In this document: piece by piece, positions 45,150 to 54,252 of the stretch
How the letters are laid out: each line of letters begins with the position of its first letter
Numbering within the stretch: the stretch's first letter is position 1
Translations under genes and position numbers: made by a program
DNA from: CAG-492 sp045643465
GTDB lineage: Bacteria > Bacillota > Clostridia > TANB77 > CAG-508
Direction: 5' to 3'
Length of the DNA: 64,000 nucleotides
NCBI GenBank assembly: GCA_045643465.1
Contig: JAZUKV010000017.1
Span: forward strand, 1-64,000
Notes under the pieces: generated by a model
What the model was told of the DNA's origin: nothing
Seen by the model: the letters and a program-made list of their open reading frames with translations, nothing else
Database searches by the model: none

Positions 45150-46469
45150 TTATAATGATACCTTTATTAATTTCATAAATGTCTTATTAAATCCTGACGT
45201 TTTAAATACTTTTAAATAAACATCTATTATTTTATCGTATAAATATTCATCTGGAACTTCTTCCATATCTCTTGGAATATCTATAAATTCATATAACCAA
45301 CCTTCTCTTTCATTCTGATCTAAGTAAAATTTTAAATCCTTTAAAGCATCTTTTAATTTTTCTGTTTTACCGTTTAAACATTCATTATATGCAATAATGT
45401 CTTTAATTTTAAAAGCAAAAATTATCGGTAAAATAATTGAATATATAATTATAGTTTCCTTTTTATTAAAATACATAAAGCCATTTTTTTCACTCTCGAT
45501 ATAATCTTTTGCAGTATTATATAATATTTTATATCTATTACAATCTCTTAAAGTAAATTGATATTTATCAATCATAGAATAAAAAACATCATGTGGTAAA
45601 TAAGTTGTCTTTCTAAAGTCCAAATATTTTTTACAATATTCAATGCTTCTTAAATTATCAACTGTAATAACATAATCATAAAACTTATTTAAATAACTAT
45701 ATGAATTAAAATTCATTCCAAATTGATTATTAATTATATTTTTTAATTCATTATTATTTGCAACAACAATTATAGTTACATTATTCAAATTATAAAAATG
45801 TTTTATAGTTTCTAACATCTTAGTTGCATATACTGGATTACATCTATCAAGTTCATCAATTACCAAAATCATTCGCTTATCGCCTAATATTTTATCTATT
45901 AATTCTTTAAATAATACCTTTTTTTCTTCATTAGTATTAATCTCTTTAGCCAAATCATCAAAAGTTTTTATCTTATCAATATTATCTGAATTTAAATCTA
46001 CATTTAAAAGTTTATTTGATATAATTTTAGTTAAGAGATTTAGTACTTCTTTAAAAAAATCTTCACTATTAAATTTGCTAGTCACTTTATCTTTAAATTT
46101 TGGATATTCATTTAAAATATTATATATTATCGAGTCAAAAGGATTATTATGATCATCATTCTCCCATGCATTATAGTAAAATATTAAATTGTTTTCTGAT
46201 ATTTTTAATAAATCCTCTTTAACATCATTAAAACTTTTAAATTGATCTGTCTCAGAATATTTTTTATAATTTTTTATTAAATATTCAAATTGCTTTACTA
46301 AAAAAGTCTTTCCCACACCCCATTCTCCATCAATACATATAGTATCACTCTCATTTATATTTTTTATTAGCCTTATTAGACTATCTAAATACTCTTTATT
46401 ATTTAATTTGTCCTCTAATAATGAATTATGTATATTTAAATCATTTGCCTCTATTTCATATTTTTCCAT
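45150..46469 (-). CDS. KAP-family P-loop NTPase
   Basis: This 439-residue protein has Walker A GEWGVGKT (48-55) and Walker B ILVIDELDR (201-209), followed by a KAP-type helical region (ATKMLETIKHFYNL). The usual membrane insertions of KAP NTPases are not obvious. KAP NTPases often occur in mobile elements and defence islands; an anti-phage role is possible but not shown. It is divergent from the R-M controller gene and separated by 200 bases holding the controller operator. Confidence 0.85.
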   Translation of the reverse strand: MEKYEIEANDLNIHNSLLEDKLNNKEYLDSLIRLIKNINESDTICIDGEWGVGKTFLVKQFEYLIKNYKKYSETDQFKSFNDVKEDLLKISENNLIFYYNAWENDDHNNPFDSIIYNILNEYPKFKDKVTSKFNSEDFFKEVLNLLTKIISNKLLNVDLNSDNIDKIKTFDDLAKEINTNEEKKVLFKELIDKILGDKRMILVIDELDRCNPVYATKMLETIKHFYNLNNVTIIVVANNNELKNIINNQFGMNFNSYSYLNKFYDYVITVDNLRSIEYCKKYLDFRKTTYLPHDVFYSMIDKYQFTLRDCNRYKILYNTAKDYIESEKNGFMYFNKKETIIIYSIILPIIFAFKIKDIIAYNECLNGKTEKLKDALKDLKFYLDQNEREGWLYEFIDIPRDMEEVPDEYLYDKIIDVYLKVFKTSGFNKTFMKLIKVSL

Positions 46470-46605
46470 ATAAATTCCTTTCTCCTATTTATATTTTTGT
46501 ATATTTATTATTTCAGCTGATATTAAATTTGTCATATTTCTAATATATTTCTACCAAATTATAACATATTTTTAATTTATATGATAGTACCTTTTGTAGT
46601 AAAAT

Positions 46606-46656
46606 GTAACTTATTGTCTGTAGAATTTTTATTTAAAATTGTATACAATAAGTTAC
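46606..46656 (+). promoter_or_regulatory. Inverted-repeat operator (C-box-like) upstream of the controller gene
   Basis: GTAACTTATTGT (46606-46617) and ACAATAAGTTAC (46645-46656) are perfect 12-bp inverted repeats whose centres are 39 bases apart. The right arm ends 3 bases before the ribosome site of the controller gene. This fits an autoregulated R-M C-box or a looped operator. Confidence 0.7.
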
Positions 46657-46669
46657 TGAGGTGAATGCA

Positions 46670-46876
46670 ATGGAAATTTGTAAAAAATTCGGAGAAAACG
46701 TAAAAAAATATCGTATTAAGCAACATTTATCACAAGAGCAATTAGCAGAATTATCTGGATTGCATAGAACATATATTAGTGATGTTGAAAGAGGTGTGCG
46801 TAGTATATCTCTATATAATATTGAAAAAATCGCTAATTCATTGCAAATTGATATATATAACTTATTTATTTTTTAG
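46670..46876 (+). CDS. Xre-type controller (C) protein of the R-M system
   Basis: This 68-residue protein is a bare HTH_3 domain: FGENVKKYRIKQHLSQEQLAELSG, then LHRTYISDVERGVRSIS. The ATG at 46670 has GAGGTG 6 bases upstream; a GTG 3 codons earlier overlaps that site. C proteins delay endonuclease expression until the methyltransferase has protected the host. It lies 10 bases before the endonuclease gene, in the usual C-R order. Confidence 0.9.
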   Translation: MEICKKFGENVKKYRIKQHLSQEQLAELSGLHRTYISDVERGVRSISLYNIEKIANSLQIDIYNLFIF

Positions 46877-46886
46877 GAGGTTTAAA

Positions 46887-47867
46887 ATGAATGATATAAA
46901 TAAAATTAAATTATCTGAACAGCTGATAAAAGAATTATATATAGATTTAAGAAAAAATGTAAATAAATGGTCAAAAATTACTAATCAAACTCCTCAAGCA
47001 CGTATGGGATATATTGGACAACATCTTGTTAGTATTGTAACAGGTTATCCTGGTGGAAAATCTGGAGCTCGAGGATATGATTTAATCATAAATTCTTCGG
47101 ATAAAATTGAATACGCAGAAATAAAAACTTGTTATAGAGTTGATCAACTTGGTGCATGTAATAATTGTAAAAATCCAGTTTCTAGTCTAGAAAAAAATTG
47201 TGCCTATTGTGGCAGTGATAATATTAAAAGGAATAATGATTCTAAATGGTTAATTACTATATTAAGTAAAGATCATTTATTAACCACTTTTGAACCAAAA
47301 TTTTATTATTTTGTATTATTTGAATTTGAAGATATTAATGATGTACATAATAACAATATTAATGCAACAATTTGGCGTGTTGATACAAAAAATCCTGGTT
47401 TTTATTTATGTATGCTAGATTATTACTATAATATTAGATCTAAATCAAAATCTCAAGCGCCTTTTAACATGTGGCCACATATGTTAAAATTTCATTTAAC
47501 AAAACCTGTGAAAATATATGAAGCAAAAATATTTGAAGATGATACAATAAAAACTGTTCTACTTGATAATGATATTAACCGAACAGAAGATAAATTATTA
47601 CCTTTGTTTGAATATAGGCAAGCTAAGAATTTAGATTTAGATACAATTTTAAATATATACAAAATTTTAAATCTAAAATATGTATTTCCACCTGAAAAAA
47701 ATTTTTTATTAAAAGAATTAGAATCCTATCAGGATAAATTTGATAACAGCAAATTAGCTGACATTATAAGCTATGCATTGTATTATCCTAAAATTGAACC
47801 ATTTATTGATTCTATACCTTTAGAAATTAAAAAATCATTAAAAAGAATACAAGAAGCTATTTTATAG
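46887..47867 (+). CDS. Type II restriction endonuclease, PD-(D/E)xK fold, MamI-like
   Basis: The protein has 326 residues from the ATG at 46887 behind AGGAGG; the longer frame overlaps the controller. The catalytic core is readable as D65 in GARGYDL and E78-x-K80 in YAEIKT. Right after it comes a zinc-binding insertion with C91, C94, C105 and C108. The YIGQHLVSIVTG and GARG motifs resemble the MamI restriction family, but this is from memory. It converges with the methyltransferase gene and overlaps its end by 6 bases. Recognition sequence is unknown. Confidence 0.8.
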   Translation: MNDINKIKLSEQLIKELYIDLRKNVNKWSKITNQTPQARMGYIGQHLVSIVTGYPGGKSGARGYDLIINSSDKIEYAEIKTCYRVDQLGACNNCKNPVSSLEKNCAYCGSDNIKRNNDSKWLITILSKDHLLTTFEPKFYYFVLFEFEDINDVHNNNINATIWRVDTKNPGFYLCMLDYYYNIRSKSKSQAPFNMWPHMLKFHLTKPVKIYEAKIFEDDTIKTVLLDNDINRTEDKLLPLFEYRQAKNLDLDTILNIYKILNLKYVFPPEKNFLLKELESYQDKFDNSKLADIISYALYYPKIEPFIDSIPLEIKKSLKRIQEAIL

Positions 47868-47891
47868 CTCTTGTATTCTTTTTAATGATTT
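47832..47891. repeat. Perfect 23-bp inverted repeat across the convergent R and M gene ends
   Basis: Arms 47832-47854 and 47869-47891 are exact complements around a 14-base centre. Both stop codons lie in the centre. Because each arm is read as coding on its own strand, both proteins end with the same peptide KSLKRIQE. It probably also acts as a bidirectional terminator-like hairpin. Confidence 0.95.
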
Positions 47892-48743
47892 ATTGAAATA
47901 TTCCTTATCTATTTCAAATCCTATATAATTTCTTCTGTTTTTCTCACATTCTACTGCAGTTGTGCCACTCCCCATAAATGGGTCTAAAATATTATCATCT
48001 TCGTTGCTGCTAGCTAGAATTAATCTTTCAATTAGTTTCTCAGGTTTTTGAGTAGGATGAATTCTATTTTTTTCATAAAAGTTTATATCATTCCATACAT
48101 CCGTTAATCCCATTTGAGTATTAAATGTCATTTGAATTTTTTTATATGGTATGTCAAATTTTAAAATATTTGAAAGTTTTTCCCAAATTTCTTCTGTTGG
48201 AAGTTGTTTGCAAATATTATCTCCTGTATATATACTCCACATTCCTCCACCATTTGATTTAACACCCAATGCTTCATTTATTTCTTTCGATGTAAGTTTT
48301 AGTTCTTTTTGCCTTGTTTTCAAAAAATTTTTAACAAATGGTTTACTATCTTTTACTAAAAACAATATGCTTTCTGTTACATTAGGAAACATCTTATAAT
48401 TTTTAGTTGCTCTTCCTGAAACCGCTTGTATCCCTTTATTTAATACAATTTGTTGTCTTAATTCAAATCCATTTTCTTCTAATATAGGTAACAATTTTGA
48501 CAACATTCTAAAATAACCAAATAAATAGAAAGAGCCACCTTTTCTTAAAACACGATTAGCCTCATTAATCCATTTTGCAGACCATTCTAAATAATCATTT
48601 TCTGTACGCCATATATAATCCCACTTCTGATTTATTACTTTGAAATATGGTGGATCTGCTACTATTAAATCTATAGTTTCATTATCTATTTTTTTCATTC
48701 CTGTTATTGCATCTTCATTATATATTGTATTAATCTTTACCAT
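47862..48743 (-). CDS. DNA methyltransferase (N4/N6, beta class)
   Basis: The protein has 293 residues from the ATG at 48743, which has GGAG 5 bases upstream; the open frame to 48797 has no such site. Motif IV DPPY (30-33) comes before the target-recognition region and motif I FMGSGTT (256-262), so it is a beta-class adenine-N6 or cytosine-N4 enzyme. It protects the site cut by the neighbouring endonuclease. It is the minus-strand partner of the C-R unit. Confidence 0.92.
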   Translation of the reverse strand: MVKINTIYNEDAITGMKKIDNETIDLIVADPPYFKVINQKWDYIWRTENDYLEWSAKWINEANRVLRKGGSFYLFGYFRMLSKLLPILEENGFELRQQIVLNKGIQAVSGRATKNYKMFPNVTESILFLVKDSKPFVKNFLKTRQKELKLTSKEINEALGVKSNGGGMWSIYTGDNICKQLPTEEIWEKLSNILKFDIPYKKIQMTFNTQMGLTDVWNDINFYEKNRIHPTQKPEKLIERLILASSNEDDNILDPFMGSGTTAVECEKNRRNYIGFEIDKEYFNKSLKRIQEL

Positions 48744-48942
48744 CTTTACTCCTTTACTCTTATTATATTTTATATCATATATTCTTTTTTTTCTCAATAG
48801 ATTATAATGTATTTCATAATCTTTAGTATTGTATCAAACATTAGTTCGTTGTTCAAGTCTTTTTTAAAATTTTCTATTATAAATTTTCGACATTTTTTTC
48901 AAAAATCCAGCAAAGTTATTTGGCACATTTCTGTGCCAAACT

Positions 48943-50332
48943 TTACCTGCAATAGTCTCTCTTTTTCTTCTTATGGACTTCTTCTTGTTTTACCTCTTTT
49001 TGTGCTAATTCTTTTGCCAATTGTTTTGCATTTTTTTGTCTTTCTTCAAATTCTTGTATTTCTTTTTTTACTATTGGTATATCTTCTTCTATCTCGTCAC
49101 ATATCTTTATTTGGTGCCTTATTTCATTTATAACCTTTGATGTTTTTACTATTAACTCTGTTGCTTTGTTCTTTTCTTCTTCTGGTAGTTTTTTTCTTCG
49201 ATAATATTGTCTACCTCTTACATTTAAATATTCTTCTAATTCATTTTTAAATTTGCTTTTTACTTCATTTAGCCTTTCTTTATCGTTTATCATATATTTG
49301 CCTATGAATCTCATTTTTTCAGAATATCTATCCATTTTTCTTACTTCTGCTCTCATATATGGTGATAATTTATACTGCATACTTCTTCTAGGATATACTT
49401 TTAATAAATAACAATAGTAATAATATAATGCTCTAAATCCCTTAACCTTATTTTTAGGATTTACCTTACCTTTTATTAATACAAATCTTCCTCTTGTTTT
49501 CTTTATATCTGAATATTCATACATTCTTAAAGGTTGCTGACTATAAATTCTATTTTTAATCATTTGAACTGTGTAACCTGGTCCAAATGCTCTTGCAATT
49601 CTTATTACTCTTTTATGTGGAAACTTTGCTATTGAATATTCTCCTGCTCTTATTTTTACTCTGTATCCCATTTCATTAAGAATATTCTTAAAATCGTATT
49701 CCGAAAAAGATTTTTTTATTGCGTAATCTATATCTTCTTTTGCAAATCTATAATAGTCTGTTCCCCTTAAAGATTTTTTATAATAATTATTAAAATCAAT
49801 TCCAGATTTACATCTTTTTTCTTCTAAAACTTTTAGTCCAAATTCGTCACATATATCATCTGATGTCTTTCTTAATAAAGCCGTATTTTGAAAATTACTA
49901 TAATATTTTTTTCCATCTACAAATGATACTGAATTTAATACAAAATGATTATGAATATTATTTGTATTTAGATGTGTTGTAACTATTACTTCAAATCTGT
50001 CTCCCCACATTTCATTTGCAAGTTGTACTCCAATTTGATGTGCAGTTTCTGGACTAACTTCATCTCCTTTAAAAGATTGATATCCATGAAAGGCAATTAT
50101 TGAATTATTTTTACTATACTTATACTTATCAAATTTTTTCTTTGTTTCTATCATTTGTTCTTCTGCTGATTTAACATCACAATTTATTCCTGTAACGTAA
50201 AATTGTTTTTCTGTTTTTTCTTCGTTCATTGCATAATTTAAAACTTCTCTCATTGAATTTAATTTTTCTGTCTTATTTCTCAATTACATGATCTAATCTA
50301 TTCTCAACTTTCCATAGTTTTGTTACTGCCAT
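48943..50332 (-). pseudogene. MOBP-type relaxase, frameshifted near the N-terminus
   Basis: The N-terminus MAVTKLWKVENRLDHVIEK starts at 50332 behind AGAGGAG and stops at 50273. The rest of the protein continues in the next frame from about 50283 (NKTEKLNSMREVL...) for about 445 residues, with the histidine motif NNIHNHFVLNSV of the nicking site and MIETKKKFDK. In relatives the VIxY tyrosine that attacks DNA follows HVI; here that residue is lost at the lesion. It cannot make a normal relaxase unless recoded. An internal TTG at 50283 could restart translation but without that tyrosine. Confidence 0.8.
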
Positions 50333-50454
50333 TTTATCTCCTCTCTTATTCAAAAAGGGGATTGGGGATTTTTCCCCATATTTGAATTCAAGTTGGTTGA
50401 ATTCATTGCTTGCTAATACAAGTATTTTTACATAGATTCTAGACTTTTTGTAGG

Positions 50455-50488
50455 AAAATGCCCTCATTTTTTTCAAAACAGGGGCATT
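50455..50488. terminator. Hairpin between TnpV and the relaxase
   Basis: AAAATGCCC and GGGGCATTTTTTT form an imperfect stem. It lies 7 bases past the TnpV stop on the minus strand. A second C/G-rich hairpin (GGGG...CCCC) follows near 50360. Confidence 0.6.
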
Positions 50489-50494
50489 TTTTTA

Positions 50495-50857
50495 TTAAAT
50501 TTTATCATTATAAACATACTCTTTTAATACAATTTCATCTGCACAATTACTAATATTATTCATTCTTTTTACCCATTCCATTTGGTCTTTTTCTTTCAAT
50601 TCTTCTGTAATATTTTCTTTAATTTTGAATTCATTTATCAGTTTTTTATACATTTTTTGTGAAAGTTTTTCGACCTCATTTAGATGTTTTTGTAGTCTAT
50701 TTTCTGTTAATAAAATTGTATATTCTCCTCTTCTATGCTCCTTTAAATATTGTAATCTTAGTCCACTATACTTTCCTAATCTAAAGTTTTTTATTCCCTT
50801 TGGAACTCTTATATTTGGTAAATAATAATCTCCTACTTTTCTATATTCTATGTTCAT
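50495..50857 (-). CDS. tnpV: TnpV family protein
   Basis: This 120-residue protein has the TnpV signature YLKEHRRGEYTILLTENRLQKHL in the middle and QMEWVKRMNNISNCADEIVLKEYVY at the C-terminus. TnpV is common in Firmicutes transposons and integrative elements. Its function is not known. Confidence 0.9.
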   Translation of the reverse strand: MNIEYRKVGDYYLPNIRVPKGIKNFRLGKYSGLRLQYLKEHRRGEYTILLTENRLQKHLNEVEKLSQKMYKKLINEFKIKENITEELKEKDQMEWVKRMNNISNCADEIVLKEYVYNDKI

Positions 50858-51029
50858 TTTTTTATCTCCTTTTCGAATTTTTTATATTTATTTTTAAATT
50901 TTTATTTACAATCCAGAGGACTTTTTGTCCCCTGAATTGCTCTTTATTTTGCAAATTTCTTTACAAATTTTATCTTTTGTATTAAAATATATTTATAATT
51001 ATTTGGGTTAGTATTTTTAGTTTAGCGAC

Positions 51030-51839
51030 TTATACTAACTCTTTTCTTTTGTCTGCTCCTTTGATGTTTATTCCTTTACACATCTCATATAATCTTGATA
51101 TAATTGCATCTGCTATCTCATAATTAGTTCGATTTGCAAGTCTTTCTCTTAATCTATCCCTGTTATAATTTGTTGTTATTACAACTGGTAAATTATTTTC
51201 ATACCTATTATTTATTATTGTAAATAACTTTTCTAATGTCCATTCACTTGGTCTTTCTTTACCTAAATCGTCTATTATTAGCAATGGAACTTTTGAATAG
51301 TTATCTATTATACTTAATTCTGTCATATCATCTGCCGTATATGATTCCTTTACTTCATTTAATAAATTTATTAATGTTCCAAATATTACTTGGATTTCAC
51401 ATCCTATTAAATAATTGGCAATACTTGCTGCTAAATGTGTTTTACCCGTTCCTATATTACCTGTTATAAATAGGCTTTTTTTGTTTCCATCTTCTATATC
51501 TTTAGCATATTCTTTTGCTTTCATAAATGCTTTTTCATTATCCTTTGTTATTTCAAATCTGCTAAAGGTATATTCTCTTAATCTTGGTCTCATTTTGCTT
51601 TTAGCATACATTCTTCTTATCCTTTCTTGCTTAGTCCTAAGTTCTTCTAATCTAATATTTTTTTCTCTTGCTAAGTCTATATTTCTCCAATAATCTTTTG
51701 CTTGAATACAAGTACATCTTTCCTCTTCCCCGTCTATAATAAATTCTTTATCGCCCATTAGGGCATATAATCTTTTTCTTTTTAAATCTTTTCCGCAAAA
51801 TTGGCATTTTGTGTTTTGAACTATTTCTGTTTTTATCAT
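51030..51839 (-). CDS. DnaC/IstB-like replication ATPase
   Basis: The protein has 269 residues from the ATG at 51839 (AGGGGG upstream); an open frame to 51911 overlaps the preceding gene. An N-terminal zinc-finger-like part (CQFCGKDL ... CTCIQAKDYW) is followed by an AAA+ domain with Walker A GNIGTGKTH and Walker B LLIIDDLG. It is the helicase-loader type found beside phage-like replisome organizers. It probably loads the host helicase at the element's origin. Confidence 0.9.
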   Translation of the reverse strand: MIKTEIVQNTKCQFCGKDLKRKRLYALMGDKEFIIDGEEERCTCIQAKDYWRNIDLAREKNIRLEELRTKQERIRRMYAKSKMRPRLREYTFSRFEITKDNEKAFMKAKEYAKDIEDGNKKSLFITGNIGTGKTHLAASIANYLIGCEIQVIFGTLINLLNEVKESYTADDMTELSIIDNYSKVPLLIIDDLGKERPSEWTLEKLFTIINNRYENNLPVVITTNYNRDRLRERLANRTNYEIADAIISRLYEMCKGINIKGADKRKELV

Positions 51840-51888
51840 TGTGTTTCCCCCTTCATCAACTCTATTCTCTTTATTACAAATGTCTTTT

Positions 51889-52389
51889 TCAGTCTTTAAA
51901 TCCACTTTCATTTTCTGTTTGTGTCCTTTCTTCTATTCTTTTATTATCTTGTTCTTCTCTATTCTTTTCTTTAGTGTTACGTAACGTTTCTGTAACGTTA
52001 CCTGCCTTACGTTTTTCTCTGTATTTTTGAACTCTTTTTCTTGTTTGTTCCCTGATTTTATCTAATTCATCAGCATTTTGATATCTGTTCCAATTTTTTA
52101 TATAAATTGTTCCATCTTCTACCAAAATCATATCAAGTTCGTATAATGCCTGTACCATCTGTGTAAGTTTAGGCAATGTTTTGTGCATTGCTTTGGCAAG
52201 ATCATCTAAAGTCATTGGTATGTTCTCGCCAATAAGCACTGCTCCATTTGCATTGCATTTAGCAGCAAGTGTTAATAGCTGTATCCATACTCTTAAATAT
52301 GAGTCCCCATCTCTATTTCTGAGTAACTTTTTAATTTTTTCGTTATCGAATATATCTGTATTAACTTTTATCCATTGCACTTCTGCCAT
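51889..52389 (-). CDS. Phage replisome-organizer / DnaD-like protein
   Basis: This 166-residue protein has an N-terminal winged-helix domain of the Phage_rep_org_N type (WIKVNTDIFDNEKIKKLLRNRDGDSYLRVWIQLL) and a charged tail (KREKRKAGNVTETLRN, then RIEERTQTENESG). It recognises the origin and recruits the DnaC-like protein encoded next. The order xis-like, replisome organizer, DnaC-like is usual for this element class. Confidence 0.88.
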   Translation of the reverse strand: MAEVQWIKVNTDIFDNEKIKKLLRNRDGDSYLRVWIQLLTLAAKCNANGAVLIGENIPMTLDDLAKAMHKTLPKLTQMVQALYELDMILVEDGTIYIKNWNRYQNADELDKIREQTRKRVQKYREKRKAGNVTETLRNTKEKNREEQDNKRIEERTQTENESGFKD

Positions 52390-52405
52390 TGTTCTGCTCC
52401 CTTCT

Positions 52406-52600
52406 TCATCTTATAGATGCATATTCTTTTTCGCTTAGATATTCATCTAATGCTTTTATTCTAAATAAAAATCTTCCTCCTACCTTTGAATAAGGTATTT
52501 GTTTTCTTTTTACTAACTGATTAATTAACCAGTAAGATATTCCTAAATACTCTGCTGCTTCCCTCATTGTTAATGTTGTTCTTTGAATCTCTTGGACCAT
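52406..52600 (-). CDS. Excisionase-type helix-turn-helix protein
   Basis: This 64-residue winged-helix protein (HTH_17 family) contains TMREAAEYLGISYWLINQLVKR and KVGGRFLFRIKALDEYL. The ATG follows AAGGAGG with a 10-base gap. It is likely an excision factor, or a regulator of the divergent operon; the three inverted-repeat modules at 52660-52789 lie directly upstream. Confidence 0.88.
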   Translation of the reverse strand: MVQEIQRTTLTMREAAEYLGISYWLINQLVKRKQIPYSKVGGRFLFRIKALDEYLSEKEYASIR

Positions 52601-52659
52601 TTGTCATTCCTCCTTTCTTAAGATTTTTTGTCTATTTCTTGACATTTTTTCTTTTGTAT

Positions 52660-52789
52660 GGTAATCTATTGTTAAGGTTAATTGATTACAAGTCTATACT
52701 GTCAAGTATTGTTTTATTGTAATCTGTTACTCGTATAAATAGATTACAATTATTGTACTGTAATCGGTTTTGTTTATCAAGAGATTACA
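52660..52789. repeat. Three 31-bp modules with TGTAATC/GATTACA arms
   Basis: Positions 52660-52690, 52718-52748 and 52759-52789 each have a 7-base left arm (TGTAATC, GGTAATC in the first), a 17-base centre of varied sequence and the right arm GATTACA. They fill the divergent region between the xis-like gene and the gene at 52824. They could be operators, excisionase sites or origin iterons. Confidence 0.85.
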
Positions 52790-52823
52790 ATAAACTTTTT
52801 TAAATTTTTTTGGAGGTATAAAA

Positions 52824-53699
52824 ATGGACATGAATTTTTATGCTAATGAAGGTCACAACCTACATAAATTTGCAAGTTACAACATAGAAACTATTAATGA
52901 AAAAAAATATATAGTACCAGATAGTTCTTCAAGTAAGCCATCTTCTGGGGCACCTTTAATTGATTTAGAAGAAGATTTTACTTTAAATGCACTTGTAGAT
53001 TTATTAAACATTGGAAAATCAGCAACATATAATGAAGATTCTTTAGAAAAAGAAGTTTTAGACTTTGTAAATAAATATAGTACTTTAGGTTTAATGAATG
53101 ATTTACCTATAAATAAATACTTCTTTTTAAATGAAAAAGTAATTTTAAAAGATTATAACTATGTTGGAAACAATGATTTTACAACTGTTATTAATCGTGA
53201 AGAATATTTTAAAATGTTTTTTCCAAAATGTAGTGATAAAGAAATAGATAAACTTATTAAAGATGTAATAAAAATAGCAGAAAAACCTGCTATGGAAAAA
53301 TATATTACAGAAGATATAAATAAACTTTTAATAGGATCTAATTTGTATTGTGAGCCATTAGATATGTTTATTCAATATGTTAAATACATGTATAACTTAT
53401 TAATTGATATAACTAATAAATCTAATGATGTTATAGAAGCTTATAAAGCATTTGAAGTAAATCATATATCAATGTTTTTAAACCAAAAAGAAAGCATTTC
53501 AATAGAAATGCCAATTACATCTTTAAAACAATTTATAGACTTTTACTTTGCAAGAATAGTATCACAAGATGTTAATTTATTAAAAATTTGTAAATTCTGT
53601 AACAAAGCTTTTATAGCAAATAACCCAAAAGCAGAATATGATACACCTCAATGTAAAAATAAAGCAAATGTATATAAAAGTAGAGCAAAAAATAAATAG
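52824..53699 (+). CDS. Hypothetical protein with C-terminal CxxC zinc-finger-like motif
   Basis: This 291-residue protein follows TTGGAGG. It is mostly helical, with a C-terminal cysteine motif CKFCNKAFIANNPKAEYDTPQCKNKANVYKSR that resembles the CGNR or similar zinc finger. The family was not recognised with certainty, though it is a frequent neighbour in such elements. The 5' region holds three inverted-repeat modules, so it may be tightly regulated and could bind DNA. Confidence 0.7.
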   Translation: MDMNFYANEGHNLHKFASYNIETINEKKYIVPDSSSSKPSSGAPLIDLEEDFTLNALVDLLNIGKSATYNEDSLEKEVLDFVNKYSTLGLMNDLPINKYFFLNEKVILKDYNYVGNNDFTTVINREEYFKMFFPKCSDKEIDKLIKDVIKIAEKPAMEKYITEDINKLLIGSNLYCEPLDMFIQYVKYMYNLLIDITNKSNDVIEAYKAFEVNHISMFLNQKESISIEMPITSLKQFIDFYFARIVSQDVNLLKICKFCNKAFIANNPKAEYDTPQCKNKANVYKSRAKNK

Positions 53700-53726
53700 T
53701 CCATTTTAGGACTATTTATTTTTATA
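53689..53726. terminator. Bidirectional terminator at the convergent gene ends
   Basis: A stem of AAATAAATAGTCC and GGACTATTTATTT has T runs on both sides. It serves the genes ending at 53699 (+) and 53712 (-). Confidence 0.9.
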
Positions 53727-54242
53727 TATATTTACTATTATTTTATCTAAGTTACTTTCTATATTACTAGCTAAATTAGGAATTTTTTCCTTTCTTTCTT
53801 CAAAATATGATTTGGGTTGAGACATATTATCATTAATAAATTCTCTCATTTTATCAAATTCGTTTTTTGCATTATCTAAATTTGCTTTATCATTTTTATC
53901 TACAAGCTCTTCTAAAACATAAAATTTATTTGATATATATTTAAAAATATATAAATATTCTTTTTGTCTCTTTTCACTAGGAATTTCTAAAGATATTGTA
54001 CTAATTTTGGCATTTATTTCTATAATAACATTCTCTATTTTGCTATTTTTATTTCTTTTATCATTTTTTATTTCTGTTAAAAAGTATATCAATATTGATG
54101 CAATTCCAAATGTTAATAAATCTAAAAGATTAAATGAGAAAAAAGCATTACAAGAATTACATTTATATCCAATTACTCCTAATATAATTAAAAAAACTAT
54201 TACTGAAATTACTGCAATTATTTTACCGCATTTCTTATTCAT
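53712..54242 (-). CDS. Hypothetical TM protein of the GHKL/STAS operon, 176 residues
   Basis: The ATG at 54242 has AGGAGG 6 bases upstream; the open frame starting at 54272 overlaps the STAS gene. Two TM segments (about residues 10-28 and 38-58) with a short cysteine-containing loop (NSCNAFF) are followed by a long helical cytoplasmic tail (about 110 residues) rich in Glu, Lys and Asn. No family was recognised. It is the third gene of a module with a GHKL ATPase, so it may be its membrane effector. Confidence 0.75.
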   Translation of the reverse strand: MNKKCGKIIAVISVIVFLIILGVIGYKCNSCNAFFSFNLLDLLTFGIASILIYFLTEIKNDKRNKNSKIENVIIEINAKISTISLEIPSEKRQKEYLYIFKYISNKFYVLEELVDKNDKANLDNAKNEFDKMREFINDNMSQPKSYFEERKEKIPNLASNIESNLDKIIVNIYKNK

Positions 54243-54252
54243 CTTTTTCCTC

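Noticed and set aside
50273..50283. Programmed frameshift in the relaxase
   Set aside because: The overlap has no slippery heptamer with a structure, and the catalytic tyrosine would be missing either way.
50333..50476. First 48 residues of the open frame before the relaxase
   Set aside because: The stretch holds hairpins and no ribosome site; the AGAGGAG site marks the ATG at 50332 as the start.
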